Shown here one piece after another: positions 14,533 to 21,819 of a stretch of DNA of 29,294 nucleotides. The DNA is taken from positions 1 through 29,294 of the IMG/VR virus record IMGVR_UViG_3300000595_000004; one strand, given 5' to 3'. Made by a program: the position numbers and the translations under genes. This DNA comes from a virus. Positions within the stretch are counted from its first letter, which is position 1, and every line of letters begins with the position of its first letter. The notes beneath the pieces are model-generated. The model saw nothing but the letters and a program-made list of their open reading frames with translations. It made no database searches and had not been told where the DNA came from.

Positions 14533-14835
14533 GTTTTTATTTAATTAAAAGGCTTTATTCCTGCATTCCTATAGAATGTTAGACTTCAGCCATTTTGTTT
14601 ACAGTTAGGCGCTCTACCTTTAATACATTAACCCTCCTGCGTATTGGTTAATCACGACAAATGACATAGAAAAATAAAAACGACTTTCGATATTATGCAG
14701 TCGGGTTTGGTTGTGAGCCTTAACACAGTGCCCCCTTGCCGTTCTTATACTATGGTATTACAGTAGCTTGTTTTTGTGTGAAATTTCTGACGTTTCTACC
14801 TGTACAAGAAATACAACAGGTAATTAATAATAGTT

Positions 14836-14866
14836 CAAATATAAAATAAGATTTTTGAATTTCAAA
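14836..14866 (-). promoter_or_regulatory. Candidate promoter for the replication unit
   Basis: The minus strand has TTTG (14866-14863), 19 nt, then TATATTTG (14843-14836), fitting the Bacteroidota consensus. The word ttcaaatataaa is repeated here (14835-14846, 14861-14872). The transcript would carry a leader of about 300 nt before the gene at 14532. Confidence 0.55.
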
Positions 14867-14907
14867 TATAAATTATAATTTTGCCTATCTGACGTTTCAA
14901 AATATTA

Positions 14908-14940
14908 AAGTCCGGCACCCCAAAATGTCGGGCTTTTCTT
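14908..14940 (+). terminator. Plus-strand terminator-like hairpin
   Basis: A 10-bp stem (AAGTCCGGCA/TGTCGGGCTT), an 8-nt loop and a T-rich tail. Two of the pairs are G-U as plus-strand RNA but become A-C mismatches as minus-strand RNA, so the element is better suited to a plus-strand transcript, although no plus-strand gene precedes it. Confidence 0.55.
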
Positions 14941-14983
14941 ATTTTTTATCAAAGTACTAAAACATAGGGGGTATTAATTTTTT

Positions 14984-15256
14984 TTAATGTTCAGTCATTC
15001 CGTATTCTCCACACTCAATGCAATAATGGTTGCCGTATTCATCTTTAAATATTGCTGAAACTTCTTCATCATCTTCAAATATTGGCTTATCGCATCCCTC
15101 ACAAAAATGGATTGTACTTGAATTGTAATCTTCATCCCGTATGTACCTCGGAATGAAATTTTCATTTTGTTCTTTGGATTTTGAAATTGCTTCTAATCTA
15201 CTTTCGGCCTCGATAGTAGTTTTTATTCGCCTTGTTAATTCTATATTATATTTCAT
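14984..15256 (-). CDS. Zinc-ribbon protein, 90 residues
   Basis: The N-terminus IELTRRIKTTIEAESRLEAI is a strand and helix. The C-terminus has CEGCDKPIFEDDEE and HYCIECGEYG, two CxxC pairs of a zinc ribbon. Acidic overall. The leader ACTCACACAACACACACAATG precedes the start. It is the last gene of the unit that begins at promoter copy 3, just before the non-coding region. No function is recognised. Confidence 0.7.
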   Translation of the reverse strand: MKYNIELTRRIKTTIEAESRLEAISKSKEQNENFIPRYIRDEDYNSSTIHFCEGCDKPIFEDDEEVSAIFKDEYGNHYCIECGEYGMTEH

Positions 15257-15277
15257 TGTGTGTGTTGTGTGAGTTAT

Positions 15278-15694
15278 TTAATTACTTCCTACGGTTGGAA
15301 TTTCGGGTTGAGTATGAATATCTTTTGATATTGATTGGAGCAAGTTTTCAATTTCTGAAACAGTTTTAGCAAATCTCCTGTCAGTTTCCATTAAGTCGTT
15401 AACGGTCTGTATTGCATAAATTACTGTGCTATGGTCACGCCCATCGAATAAGCCGCCTATGCACTTTAAAGATAGCGTTGTTTTATGCTTTATCCAATAC
15501 ATGCTCAACTGCCTTGCTACTGTATTGTTTCGTTTCCTGCTTTGGCTTTTAACGTCTTCAGGTGGAATTTTTAAGTACTCACAAATCATATCTGTAATGG
15601 CGTTTGCCTTATGAAATTTATCTGGGTTAAGTGAGTCTATTACCTGTCTTTTAGTTTGAAAACTAAGCCCGGTAAATGCGTATGCTGAAATCAT
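15278..15694 (-). CDS. Stand-alone DnaA domain IV-like DNA-binding protein
   Basis: Residues about 32-115 match the C-terminal DNA-binding domain of the bacterial initiator DnaA: ITDMICEYLKIPPEDVKSQS, RKRNNTVARQLSMYWIKH, LSLKCIGGLFDGRDHSTVIY. The signature FDGRDHSTV is close to the canonical GGRDHSTV. There is no ATPase domain, and the total of 138 residues is about one third of DnaA. It could bind DnaA boxes in the host or phage origin, either to recruit or to block initiation. No cluster of DnaA boxes was seen by eye. The leader holds AAAACACTTCACACCAATAA. Confidence 0.87.
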   Translation of the reverse strand: MISAYAFTGLSFQTKRQVIDSLNPDKFHKANAITDMICEYLKIPPEDVKSQSRKRNNTVARQLSMYWIKHKTTLSLKCIGGLFDGRDHSTVIYAIQTVNDLMETDRRFAKTVSEIENLLQSISKDIHTQPEIPTVGSN

Positions 15695-15731
15695 AATTTT
15701 TTGTTTTGTTATTGGTGTGAAGTGTTTTAAC

Positions 15732-16253
15732 CTAATATTTTAATTCTGTGAAGTGAATTATTTTGCCGGTGTAATCAGTGTCAAACCATTTGAAAAAATC
15801 AAGTAAACTATCAAAACCATCGTTTTTAGCAATCTGTTCCGAAATATCTTGGTGAACATCTTTGCCATCAACAAAAACCGTTATAATAAATCCAGTATGT
15901 TTTATTTCAATTTTTTGAGTAGATATAACCGGGAAAGGTGGAGCAAAACCAAACATGTTTTTAGTTCTGTTATTTATAAACGGATGGATTAATTTATCCG
16001 GCTGATACCTGTTTTTTTCATCGCGTCTTATTGTGTGCAATTTTGGATTAACAGGGTCATGCCACATATCCCCGGTTCCGTCCCAATATTTGCCAAACTT
16101 TTCTAAATAGGCTTGCTGGTACTGTAAATATTGTTCGCTACAAAGTGAACCGTGTTTATCTGCTATTCGAGGTAAAATACATTCCCATATCTTCTCAATG
16201 AAAAATGTGCTTTGCCCTGTTTTTGGATTAATTTCTGAAAATGGTACTATCAT
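15732..16253 (-). CDS. ASCH-like phage protein, 173 residues
   Basis: Contains NPKLHTIRRDEKNRYQPDK and ends DSLLDFFKWFDTDYTGKIIH. A THTIR-like strand followed by a basic stretch and a final KIIHFTELKY is typical of ASCH/PUA-like proteins that bind nucleic acid or modified nucleosides. This particular type is common in Bacteroidota phages, without a tested role that I know of. The family call is inference from motifs. The leader TTAAAAAACACGAAATTATG precedes the start. Confidence 0.68.
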   Translation of the reverse strand: MIVPFSEINPKTGQSTFFIEKIWECILPRIADKHGSLCSEQYLQYQQAYLEKFGKYWDGTGDMWHDPVNPKLHTIRRDEKNRYQPDKLIHPFINNRTKNMFGFAPPFPVISTQKIEIKHTGFIITVFVDGKDVHQDISEQIAKNDGFDSLLDFFKWFDTDYTGKIIHFTELKY

Positions 16254-16300
16254 AATTTCGTGTTTTTTAATTAGAGATTAATTAGACTTTTATTAGAGGG

Positions 16301-16891
16301 TTAATTAGAGATTTTTTTTGATAGTTCACTAATTAAGCTGTCAGTCATTGTCACTATCATTCTACTTGTTTCGTCAATGGTAGCAGAATCGCCGGGATTA
16401 ACTATGTATGGCAATGACTTTCCGAAAACAGCCCCGGCAATATGTTTAGCAATATCAACCCTCATATTTTGCTTACTATCTACTTCACTGAATAGATTTC
16501 CATTTGAGGGCATTGCCGTTTGTTTTAAGACACTTTCTCGCCTCTGTATGTAGTTATTTACAGTTTCTGACAAAGAACGAAGCACCGCGTTTGTTTCCTC
16601 AAGCCCTGCTATTACAGTAGCCCTTGACTTTTTGGAACGTTCTAAGAGGTAATTTAAAACTGACAAAGCCAAAGGTTTATTTGGTTCAAACGAAAGGTAA
16701 TTCCAATAGGCGTTATCTTTTAAATCAATTATGGCAAGGTCAATCAATGCCCGTCTTACTGATTTGTTTATCCCATGCTTTGCAATCAGTTCAGATAGTT
16801 CTGTATGTTCAAATACATCGTAACATTGAACATCTTTGAGGAACTCTATGTAACGATTTACAACTAAATCCCTCGCGGTTTTTTCTCTCAT
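16301..16891 (-). CDS. Hypothetical protein, 196 residues
   Basis: Helical protein without membrane segments. The N-terminus ARDLVVNRYIEFLKDVQCYD and ELSELIAKHGINKSVRRALI could be a helix-turn-helix-like region. The middle SRATVIAGLEETNAVLRSLS and YIQRRESVLKQT is long helix, and the C-terminus has PGDSATIDETSRMIVTMTDS. The leader has three AACAC words within 45 nt of the ATG. A DNA-binding regulator is possible but cannot be claimed. Confidence 0.68.
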   Translation of the reverse strand: MREKTARDLVVNRYIEFLKDVQCYDVFEHTELSELIAKHGINKSVRRALIDLAIIDLKDNAYWNYLSFEPNKPLALSVLNYLLERSKKSRATVIAGLEETNAVLRSLSETVNNYIQRRESVLKQTAMPSNGNLFSEVDSKQNMRVDIAKHIAGAVFGKSLPYIVNPGDSATIDETSRMIVTMTDSLISELSKKISN

Positions 16892-16940
16892 GTTTTCTAA
16901 TTTTAAAAAGTGTTTGTGTTTTGTGTTTTAAATTTAATTT

Positions 16941-17282
16941 TTATTCCGGGTTTTCATCTAAATGTTTCCAATGTGTTACACTACATATTTCATCATTCGA
17001 TGCTGTGAAAACAGAGGCACACCATTCTTTTTTTTCTGAATTATACCATCCAACAAATTGTCGTGTTAATTCTGAATAGCACAATACTTCTTCGCTTTCA
17101 TTATGTTTGTCTGTCTCCGGTAAACGTTCGGTAACTGAAATCCATTTACTTTTATATTGGTCGGCATATTCTTCCATTGCCTCAATAACTATATTCTTAG
17201 CCGCTGAATTAATTATCATCATTCTATCTAACCAATAGTCAGATCTGAAATTTTGGTCTACAATATTTTCTGCTGTTTTCAT
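16941..17282 (-). CDS. DUF551-type phage protein, 113 residues
   Basis: The C-terminal two thirds match the DUF551 pattern: KWISVTERLPETDKH, then EVLCYSELTRQFVGWYNSE, EWCASVF and a final VTHWKHLDENPE. DUF551 is widespread in phages and prophages and has no established function known to me. The N-terminal helix (SAAKNIVIEAMEEYADQY) is like those in many fused forms. The leader AGCTAAAACACAATG precedes the start. Follows the ATPase gene by 89 nt. Confidence 0.82.
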   Translation of the reverse strand: MKTAENIVDQNFRSDYWLDRMMIINSAAKNIVIEAMEEYADQYKSKWISVTERLPETDKHNESEEVLCYSELTRQFVGWYNSEKKEWCASVFTASNDEICSVTHWKHLDENPE

Positions 17283-17371
17283 TGTGTTTTAGCTAATTGT
17301 TTTTTAAATCGTATTCTTACTACCAACAAAGGCCAAATTAATGGCCAATGTTATCGGTAGTGTAGGGGTTT

Positions 17372-18628
17372 TTATTGAATGTCGCTACGTAATTCGTAGG
17401 TTATTTCGCCGCCCTCAAAGTCAGGGCGTTCTATCAGCAATTGCAAATCGTTTTCGTTTGCCCACTTTTCAATTTCAGCAAGTGAGTTCTTATCCAAAAA
17501 TGAAGCGTCAAAGTGTAGCGTTTTAACTTCGCCTATATTCATAGCTGCAAGTTTTAGCGCGGCAATATAAATGCCTGATGAACTTAGTTGATCCTTTGTG
17601 AACGGGAACCCTTTGTATAAAATTCCGTCATCGGTAAAATCAAATCCCTCCGGCAAATTGGATTGCTGAATTAATTTAACCTTTTCCAGTTCAATCGCCT
17701 TAACTTTTTTGTCGTGTTCTTTGGCGTTAATTTCAAGCTGTAAAATATCTTCTTTTTGTTTGATTGCAAGATTGTTTTTCTTAATCGCGTCGTTCTTATC
17801 GATTGTATCTTGTAATTTTTTGTTAAGCAAAAATGAAGCGTCATCGCCTTTAGGTTGATTTTCTTTTTCATTAAGCCATTTTTCACCAGCCTCAATGCTT
17901 TTGGTTATTGCTTTGTGTTCTATTTCAGCGGTATTTAATAAGGCTTTTAAACGCTTTATTTCAGTTTCCTGTGCGGTTAATGACTTCTTTAAGTCGGCAA
18001 CTTTTTGCACACCATTATTATATTTGTGGTTATGCAAATCAAGTCCGGCTATTTCCTGCTGAATATCAAAAACGTCTGTTTCATTTGTTTCTAAGTTAGG
18101 ATTAACAGGCGTTGGATTTGCTTTTGCATCAGCTAATTTCTTATTAGCAAATGTCCTGTCATCGTAGGCAACTTTAAAGCGGTCGTTAATGCTTGACAAA
18201 TCCAAACCGGATAACTTTTCAAGCATATTTTTTTGTTTTTGTGGTGATGCTTGCAAAAAGGCATCAACGTCGAATATTTCAGGGAAATAGCGTTTCATTA
18301 TTTCCTGTGTAATCGAGCCTTTTAATTCGTTACCATGATTGTCTTTTGTAATGAAAATTAACCGCTCACCTTTGGCAGTTTTTGTATCAAACGACCAGTG
18401 GAATTTTTCGCCGGTTGTTAGTTCCCATTCTGCAAACCCCTCGCTTTCGCCTGACTTTACAATAATATCAGGTTTAATGCCGCGTAAACGGTCGGGGAGG
18501 CTTCTTAGGAAACTTGACTTCCCTGCATTGTTTCGACCGGTAATAATAGCAGTAGCGCCATTAAAATCGGCTGTGAGGCCTGAAATAGCCTTTAGATTTA
18601 ATACTGTGATTGTTTTAACTTTTGACAT
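17372..18628 (-). CDS. Rad50/SbcC-like AAA ATPase, 418 residues
   Basis: The Walker A motif GRNNAGKSS lies at residues 31-39 after ATAIIT, as in SMC/Rad50/RecF-type ATPases. Residues of about 190-320 form a coiled coil (YNNGVQKVADLKKSLTAQET, KRLKALLNTAEIEHKAITKS). The C-terminal lobe has FTKDQLSSSGIYIAALKLA, likely the signature helix, and TLHFDASFLDKNSLAEIEKW in the Walker B position, where the usual Asp-Glu is Asp-Ala. It is shorter than Rad50. It follows the YqaJ nuclease gene and probably acts with it in end processing or recombination. Promoter copy 3 lies just upstream. Confidence 0.85.
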   Translation of the reverse strand: MSKVKTITVLNLKAISGLTADFNGATAIITGRNNAGKSSFLRSLPDRLRGIKPDIIVKSGESEGFAEWELTTGEKFHWSFDTKTAKGERLIFITKDNHGNELKGSITQEIMKRYFPEIFDVDAFLQASPQKQKNMLEKLSGLDLSSINDRFKVAYDDRTFANKKLADAKANPTPVNPNLETNETDVFDIQQEIAGLDLHNHKYNNGVQKVADLKKSLTAQETEIKRLKALLNTAEIEHKAITKSIEAGEKWLNEKENQPKGDDASFLLNKKLQDTIDKNDAIKKNNLAIKQKEDILQLEINAKEHDKKVKAIELEKVKLIQQSNLPEGFDFTDDGILYKGFPFTKDQLSSSGIYIAALKLAAMNIGEVKTLHFDASFLDKNSLAEIEKWANENDLQLLIERPDFEGGEITYELRSDIQ

Positions 18629-18656
18629 GATTTTTAAGTGTTTTTAAGTATAGGAA

Positions 18657-18688
18657 CAAATGTATATTTTATTTTTAATACTTGCAAA
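18657..18688 (-). promoter_or_regulatory. Repeated promoter, copy 3
   Basis: The minus strand has TTTG (18688-18685), 20 nt, then TACATTTG (18664-18657). The 25-bp core 18657-18681 is identical to copies 1, 2 and 4. It lies between the nuclease and ATPase genes, so the ATPase has its own promoter. Confidence 0.82.
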
Positions 18689-18699
18689 TAAAAGTTGAT

Positions 18700-19431
18700 T
18701 TAAATAGCTATTCTAAGCGTTCTGTTATATTCCTGCATCCTGATTATGTTATCAATGTTTTCAATCATTATTTCGGTTGCAAAATCTAATCGCTCTAATC
18801 CCTCATTGATAAACATATCATCCCTGTAAATTCTGATTATTTTAACCTGACTTGATACGTCAAATTCTTTTTGCCCGTATTTATCATAGCCTTTAAAACC
18901 CATACGGGGGTCAAAATAGATTAGGTCACATATATCCGCGCACGTAACCAATAAATTGCCTTGACATTGCGCATATTTTTCTTGGTCGTATTTTTTATAT
19001 TCTTCGCCGCTATTTATTTTACATACCGCTATGAAGTTACTTGATACATGGGGGCATTTTATTTCGCTGATTATTTTGGTTGTTATTTCGCGATCCGGTG
19101 TCCCTCCAAATACCTTTGAGTATTCATAAAAACCGCTTTCTTTTGAAACATACCCCGTTATTTCGTCATAGGCTTGCGCTGCATATGGTTCATTATAAAC
19201 GCCCCAATCAATAGCAGGAACGCCCCGTATTATCTCTTTACATTGACCTGTCATTATTTCGGCAACCTTTTCGTTAATGTAGGTGTAGGCCCCTTTTCCG
19301 AAATATTCATCCTTTGAACGACCGCTAACAAATAGCCTGTTCCATTCAGATGAAGTAAAATGGCCGTTACGTATTTTTACCCATTCATCGGTATGTGGTT
19401 CGATGAAATTACCTTTTACATATCCGCTCAT
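18700..19431 (-). CDS. YqaJ/lambda-exonuclease-type recombination nuclease
   Basis: The PD-(D/E)XK nuclease core is visible: WGVYNEPYAAQAYDE (Glu81), GGTPDREI (Asp113) and SEIKCP (Glu123, Lys125), then KYAQCQGNLLVTCADICDL, as in YqaJ-like exonucleases. The N-terminus EWVKIRNGHFTSSEWNRLFV suits the family. At 243 residues it has the usual length. It would resect DNA ends from 5' to 3' for recombination. A single-strand annealing protein, the usual partner, is not recognised next to it; the Rad50-like ATPase gene follows instead. Confidence 0.88.
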   Translation of the reverse strand: MSGYVKGNFIEPHTDEWVKIRNGHFTSSEWNRLFVSGRSKDEYFGKGAYTYINEKVAEIMTGQCKEIIRGVPAIDWGVYNEPYAAQAYDEITGYVSKESGFYEYSKVFGGTPDREITTKIISEIKCPHVSSNFIAVCKINSGEEYKKYDQEKYAQCQGNLLVTCADICDLIYFDPRMGFKGYDKYGQKEFDVSSQVKIIRIYRDDMFINEGLERLDFATEIMIENIDNIIRMQEYNRTLRIAI

Positions 19432-19434
19432 AAC

Positions 19435-19776
19435 CTATTTGTTTTTAGGTTTGTACTCCGGCATTTTTTTAATGGCTTCAATTATTTCAGGTTCGGCGGC
19501 TTTCTCTTGCTTTTTAACCTCAACCATTTGTTTAATATCAGCTATTTTATCATAGCTAATGGTTTTTACATCTTCCGGCATATCAGCCCTGTAAGCCTTA
19601 AATTCATTAACTGCATCCGTTGCTAATTTTTGGCAGTCTTTACGCGCTATTTCAATATCTTCAATAGATACCCCGTTAGCATTTTCCAATGTTGTTGCAA
19701 TCTCAAAATTGCAATATAGGTAACTAAGCATAATTCTTACGTTTGCGCTTGTCCTGATAGTTTCGTTTTGTGACAT
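19435..19776 (-). CDS. Hypothetical protein beside the exonuclease, 113 residues
   Basis: Helical protein (SANVRIMLSYLYCNFEIATT, EIARKDCQKLATDAVNEFKA) with a Lys/Pro-rich tail (KKMPEYKPKNK). It stops 3 nt before the exonuclease start, so the two are co-transcribed. It is too short and lacks motifs for a RecT or Erf annealing protein. It could be an accessory factor for the nuclease, but only position suggests so. Confidence 0.68.
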   Translation of the reverse strand: MSQNETIRTSANVRIMLSYLYCNFEIATTLENANGVSIEDIEIARKDCQKLATDAVNEFKAYRADMPEDVKTISYDKIADIKQMVEVKKQEKAAEPEIIEAIKKMPEYKPKNK

Positions 19777-19808
19777 AATTTTTTAAATTTTTAAAAAGTT
19801 AATGAAAT

Positions 19809-20027
19809 TTATTTAGGATAGCATGTGTTTTTGAAGTTTCGCAATGCCTTTATGAAAGGTTCTACAGCGTCCGGTAATAATAAAATATTTTCATCACCTT
19901 GATTAATTGTTATGCAATCCACCCATGCTTGAAATTGCAAGGGATTTTCAAAATCTACTTCGCCCAATTCTCCCTGCTCAAATATTTGAGTCTGTCTACT
20001 TATAATTTCCCGTGTTTTTGTTTTCAT
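19809..20027 (-). CDS. Small hypothetical protein, 72 residues
   Basis: Starts MKTKTREIISRQTQIFEQGE, continues FQAWVDCITINQGDENILLL and ends with EPFIKALRNFKNTCYPK. The leader AAAAACACTAAAAATTATG fits the common pattern. No domain is recognised. Confidence 0.65.
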   Translation of the reverse strand: MKTKTREIISRQTQIFEQGELGEVDFENPLQFQAWVDCITINQGDENILLLPDAVEPFIKALRNFKNTCYPK

Positions 20028-20041
20028 AATTTTTAGTGTTT

Positions 20042-20281
20042 TTATATATTGTTTTTAAAATAGTCGTAAAATTCCTTTTTAGCCTGATTTAAAAGCCTTT
20101 CGTTTTCGGCTAAATTATCGGCCTTAGTTCCTTTGTTTAAGTAGACGCTTTTCATGTGGTCGTGAATTTGCCGGGAAACTTAACGTAATTTATGCCAGTC
20201 TTCCCCACAAGCACCCCAAGCCAAGCAATCAAACCAAAGCATAGAAGCGTATGAGCTGATTAATTTGAGTCTGATTTTCAT
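20042..20281 (-). pseudogene. Small gene interrupted by an in-frame stop codon
   Basis: An ATG at 20281, overlapping the previous stop (ATGA), opens MKIRLKLISSYASMLWFDCL and runs 33 codons to a TAA at 20182-20180. The same frame continues without further stops as RQIHDHMKSVYLNKGTKADN and ERLLNQAKKEFYDYFKN to a TAA at 20044-20042. The whole is exactly 80 codons. A restart at the ATG at 20155 would give a 37-residue protein. Either the gene is broken, or two small proteins are made, or there is a sequence error. The C-terminal half looks strongly coding. Confidence 0.6.
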
Positions 20282-20469
20282 GGTTTAAATGGGATTATTT
20301 TACCGCCGACTATGTTTAGGTTTTCATCTACAATTAATTCGACTGAACCATATTCACCATACTCAAATATGTCGCTTATTTCATCTTCGGTTTTCCCTAA
20401 CTCAAAACCAAGTTCGCCCCAACCATCGCAACTCTTAATAGAGTCTAAAGTAATTTTTGCTGTTTTCAT
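20278..20469 (-). CDS. Small acidic hypothetical protein, 63 residues
   Basis: I choose the ATG at 20469 (MKTAKITLDSIKSCDGWGEL), matching the Met-Lys-Thr starts of many genes here; the longer ORF uses a non-ATG start and overlaps the upstream gene. Acidic middle GKTEDEISDIFEYGEYG and a beta-rich end. Its stop overlaps the next start. No function is recognised. Confidence 0.65.
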   Translation of the reverse strand: MKTAKITLDSIKSCDGWGELGFELGKTEDEISDIFEYGEYGSVELIVDENLNIVGGKIIPFKP

Positions 20470-20498
20470 TTTAGTAATTATGTTTTTAAAGTTTAAAA

Positions 20499-20687
20499 TT
20501 AATTCAGTTTTTTCCCGCAAATAGGGCAGTAGTTTATATGTATTGATGTATCGAATGAACTGTCACATGAATAAGCATCATACGTTAACTCTAATGAGTT
20601 GCCATTTATAATTAATTTTAGCGAACTAAATTCAGCATCCAATTCAGCATTGGTTTCACAATTGCATTTTTGTTGTTTTTGTGCCAT
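20499..20687 (-). CDS. Small zinc-ribbon protein, 62 residues
   Basis: The ATG at 20687 (MAQKQQKCNCETNAEL) is preceded by AACACTTTAAAAACA, the common leader; the longer ORF would begin with TTG inside the upstream gene end. CNC near the start and YCPICGKKL at the end form one zinc ribbon around a beta-rich middle (SLKLIINGNSLELTYDAY). The final YCPICGKKL pattern is common in small phage proteins. Role unknown. Confidence 0.68.
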   Translation of the reverse strand: MAQKQQKCNCETNAELDAEFSSLKLIINGNSLELTYDAYSCDSSFDTSIHINYCPICGKKLN

Positions 20688-20700
20688 TGTTTTTAAAGTG

Positions 20701-20973
20701 TTATTCAATTATTAATTCAGAATCATATTCTTTATTAATGGGAATCATATCAACAATATCGGATTTTGTTATCAATCCTTTCCTATACAGGATTGTTAAT
20801 ATACTGTCAACTACACCAGCTATTTCATAAGCCCTTTGTGTTGCCCTATCAAGCTGATTGCATACATGATATTGATTATCTGCGTGCTCAATTATGCATT
20901 CCTGTATTGAATGGTCTGATATTTTATCAGAATACCAATTATTTTCTTTAAACCTTAAATTTAAATTTTTCAT
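20701..20973 (-). CDS. Hypothetical protein, 90 residues
   Basis: Starts MKNLNLRFKENNWYSDKISD, then a helical region (RATQRAYEIAGVVDSILTIL) and an acidic end. The leader AACACTTTAAAACACGGG is among the clearest examples of the repeated kind. No domain is recognised. Confidence 0.66.
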   Translation of the reverse strand: MKNLNLRFKENNWYSDKISDHSIQECIIEHADNQYHVCNQLDRATQRAYEIAGVVDSILTILYRKGLITKSDIVDMIPINKEYDSELIIE

Positions 20974-20988
20974 TGTATTTCCCGTGTT

Positions 20989-21357
20989 TTAAAGTGTTAT
21001 ATTTAATTCAGTTCCAACTAATGCGAAATAAATATTTTGCAGTTGATGGACATATTTTATTTCAGCTATTTTTAAATATTGACCGCCGCATTTAATGCAA
21101 AATGATGGGTTGATACATGACAAAGCAAATATTTTAAATTTATCCCTTACAAACGACCGTTTAATTAATTCAAATCCGGATTTAATAAGTATATCAGATG
21201 ACAATTCGATTGGGGTAATAGCTATTCCTTTGTTGAATAGATTACCGTTTTCAATATCTGCAATATCCTTTGCTCTTATTGGATGCCAATATGGTAAAAC
21301 GTGGTTATCATCAACCAAAACATAATTACCAATTCTTAATTCGTTTGCAAAATTCAT
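20989..21357 (-). CDS. Phage protein of the NELRIGNYV type, 122 residues
   Basis: The start FANELRIGNYVLVDDN, the middle NGIAITPIELSSDIL-like stretch (GIAITPIELSSDILIKSGFE) and the end IKYVHQLQNIYFALVGTEL form a pattern I recognise from many small proteins of Bacteroidota phages and prophages. No function is established to my knowledge. The leader ACTTTAAAACACGGAAAACAC precedes the ATG and resembles that of the upstream gene. Confidence 0.74.
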   Translation of the reverse strand: MNFANELRIGNYVLVDDNHVLPYWHPIRAKDIADIENGNLFNKGIAITPIELSSDILIKSGFELIKRSFVRDKFKIFALSCINPSFCIKCGGQYLKIAEIKYVHQLQNIYFALVGTELNITL

Positions 21358-21405
21358 GTGTTTTCCGTGTTTTAAAGTTCTGTTAAGTTACTAAATTATA
21401 GTTAG

Positions 21406-21807
21406 CTATGCAATGTTCAAAGCCTTTTTAATTGCGTTTTCGATGTAATTATTTTCCTCACTATTGAGCGTTTCAAGTAAATCACATTCGACTGCTATTT
21501 TATAAACCTTTTGCAGGGCTTCGAACAAATCCGGCGCTGAACCTATTAAATTAGCGTTTGCTTCATATGGTATTTCAGAACAATTGTACCATCCGGTTCC
21601 ATTTTCTTTATCTTCAAATGCGCCATGATGCTGATACATTTCACGCTGTGAAATTGATATTATATTGGGCTCTGTTGTTTCAAGCGTTTGGCTATTGTTA
21701 ATTACCTTATGACCGGTATTGCCTTTGATGTTATAAATGTAATGTCCATTACCGTCATACCATTTTTCGCTTAATGTCCACGGCCCCGGTGTAAATTCTG
21801 TTTTCAT
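21406..21807 (-). CDS. Phage accessory protein of the TPGPW type, 133 residues
   Basis: Begins MKTEFTPGPWTLSEKWYDGN and has EANANLIGSAPDLFEALQKV near the C-terminus. The combination of an N-terminal TPGPW and a later ANA.LI..AP.L.EAL is found in a widespread group of small phage proteins related in layout to Ead/Ea22-like proteins. No biochemical role is known. The gene follows the AT-hook protein by 12 nt. Confidence 0.76.
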   Translation of the reverse strand: MKTEFTPGPWTLSEKWYDGNGHYIYNIKGNTGHKVINNSQTLETTEPNIISISQREMYQHHGAFEDKENGTGWYNCSEIPYEANANLIGSAPDLFEALQKVYKIAVECDLLETLNSEENNYIENAIKKALNIA

Positions 21808-21819
21808 CTTTATATAAGT

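Larger units (their letters stand above)
14533..14983. other. 451-bp non-coding region beside the replication genes
   Basis: No convincing ORF lies here on either strand. It holds a minus-strand promoter (14836-14866), a plus-strand promoter-like pair (TTTG at 14854-14857, 18 nt, TAATTTTG at 14876-14883), a hairpin with T run on the plus strand (14908-14940), and short inverted repeats (CCTGT/ACAGG at 14799-14820, CATTC/GAATG at 14564-14578). An 11-bp direct repeat TCTGACGTTTC occurs at 14786-14796 and 14888-14898. An origin or a small-RNA locus is plausible, but neither is shown. Confidence 0.5.

Noticed and set aside
14592-14640. tRNA-like D-arm word GGTAGAGCGC on the minus strand in the non-coding region
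   Set aside because: No matching 5' D-stem, no 5-bp anticodon stem with a 7-nt loop, and no T-arm (GGTTC) follow, so no tRNA can be folded.
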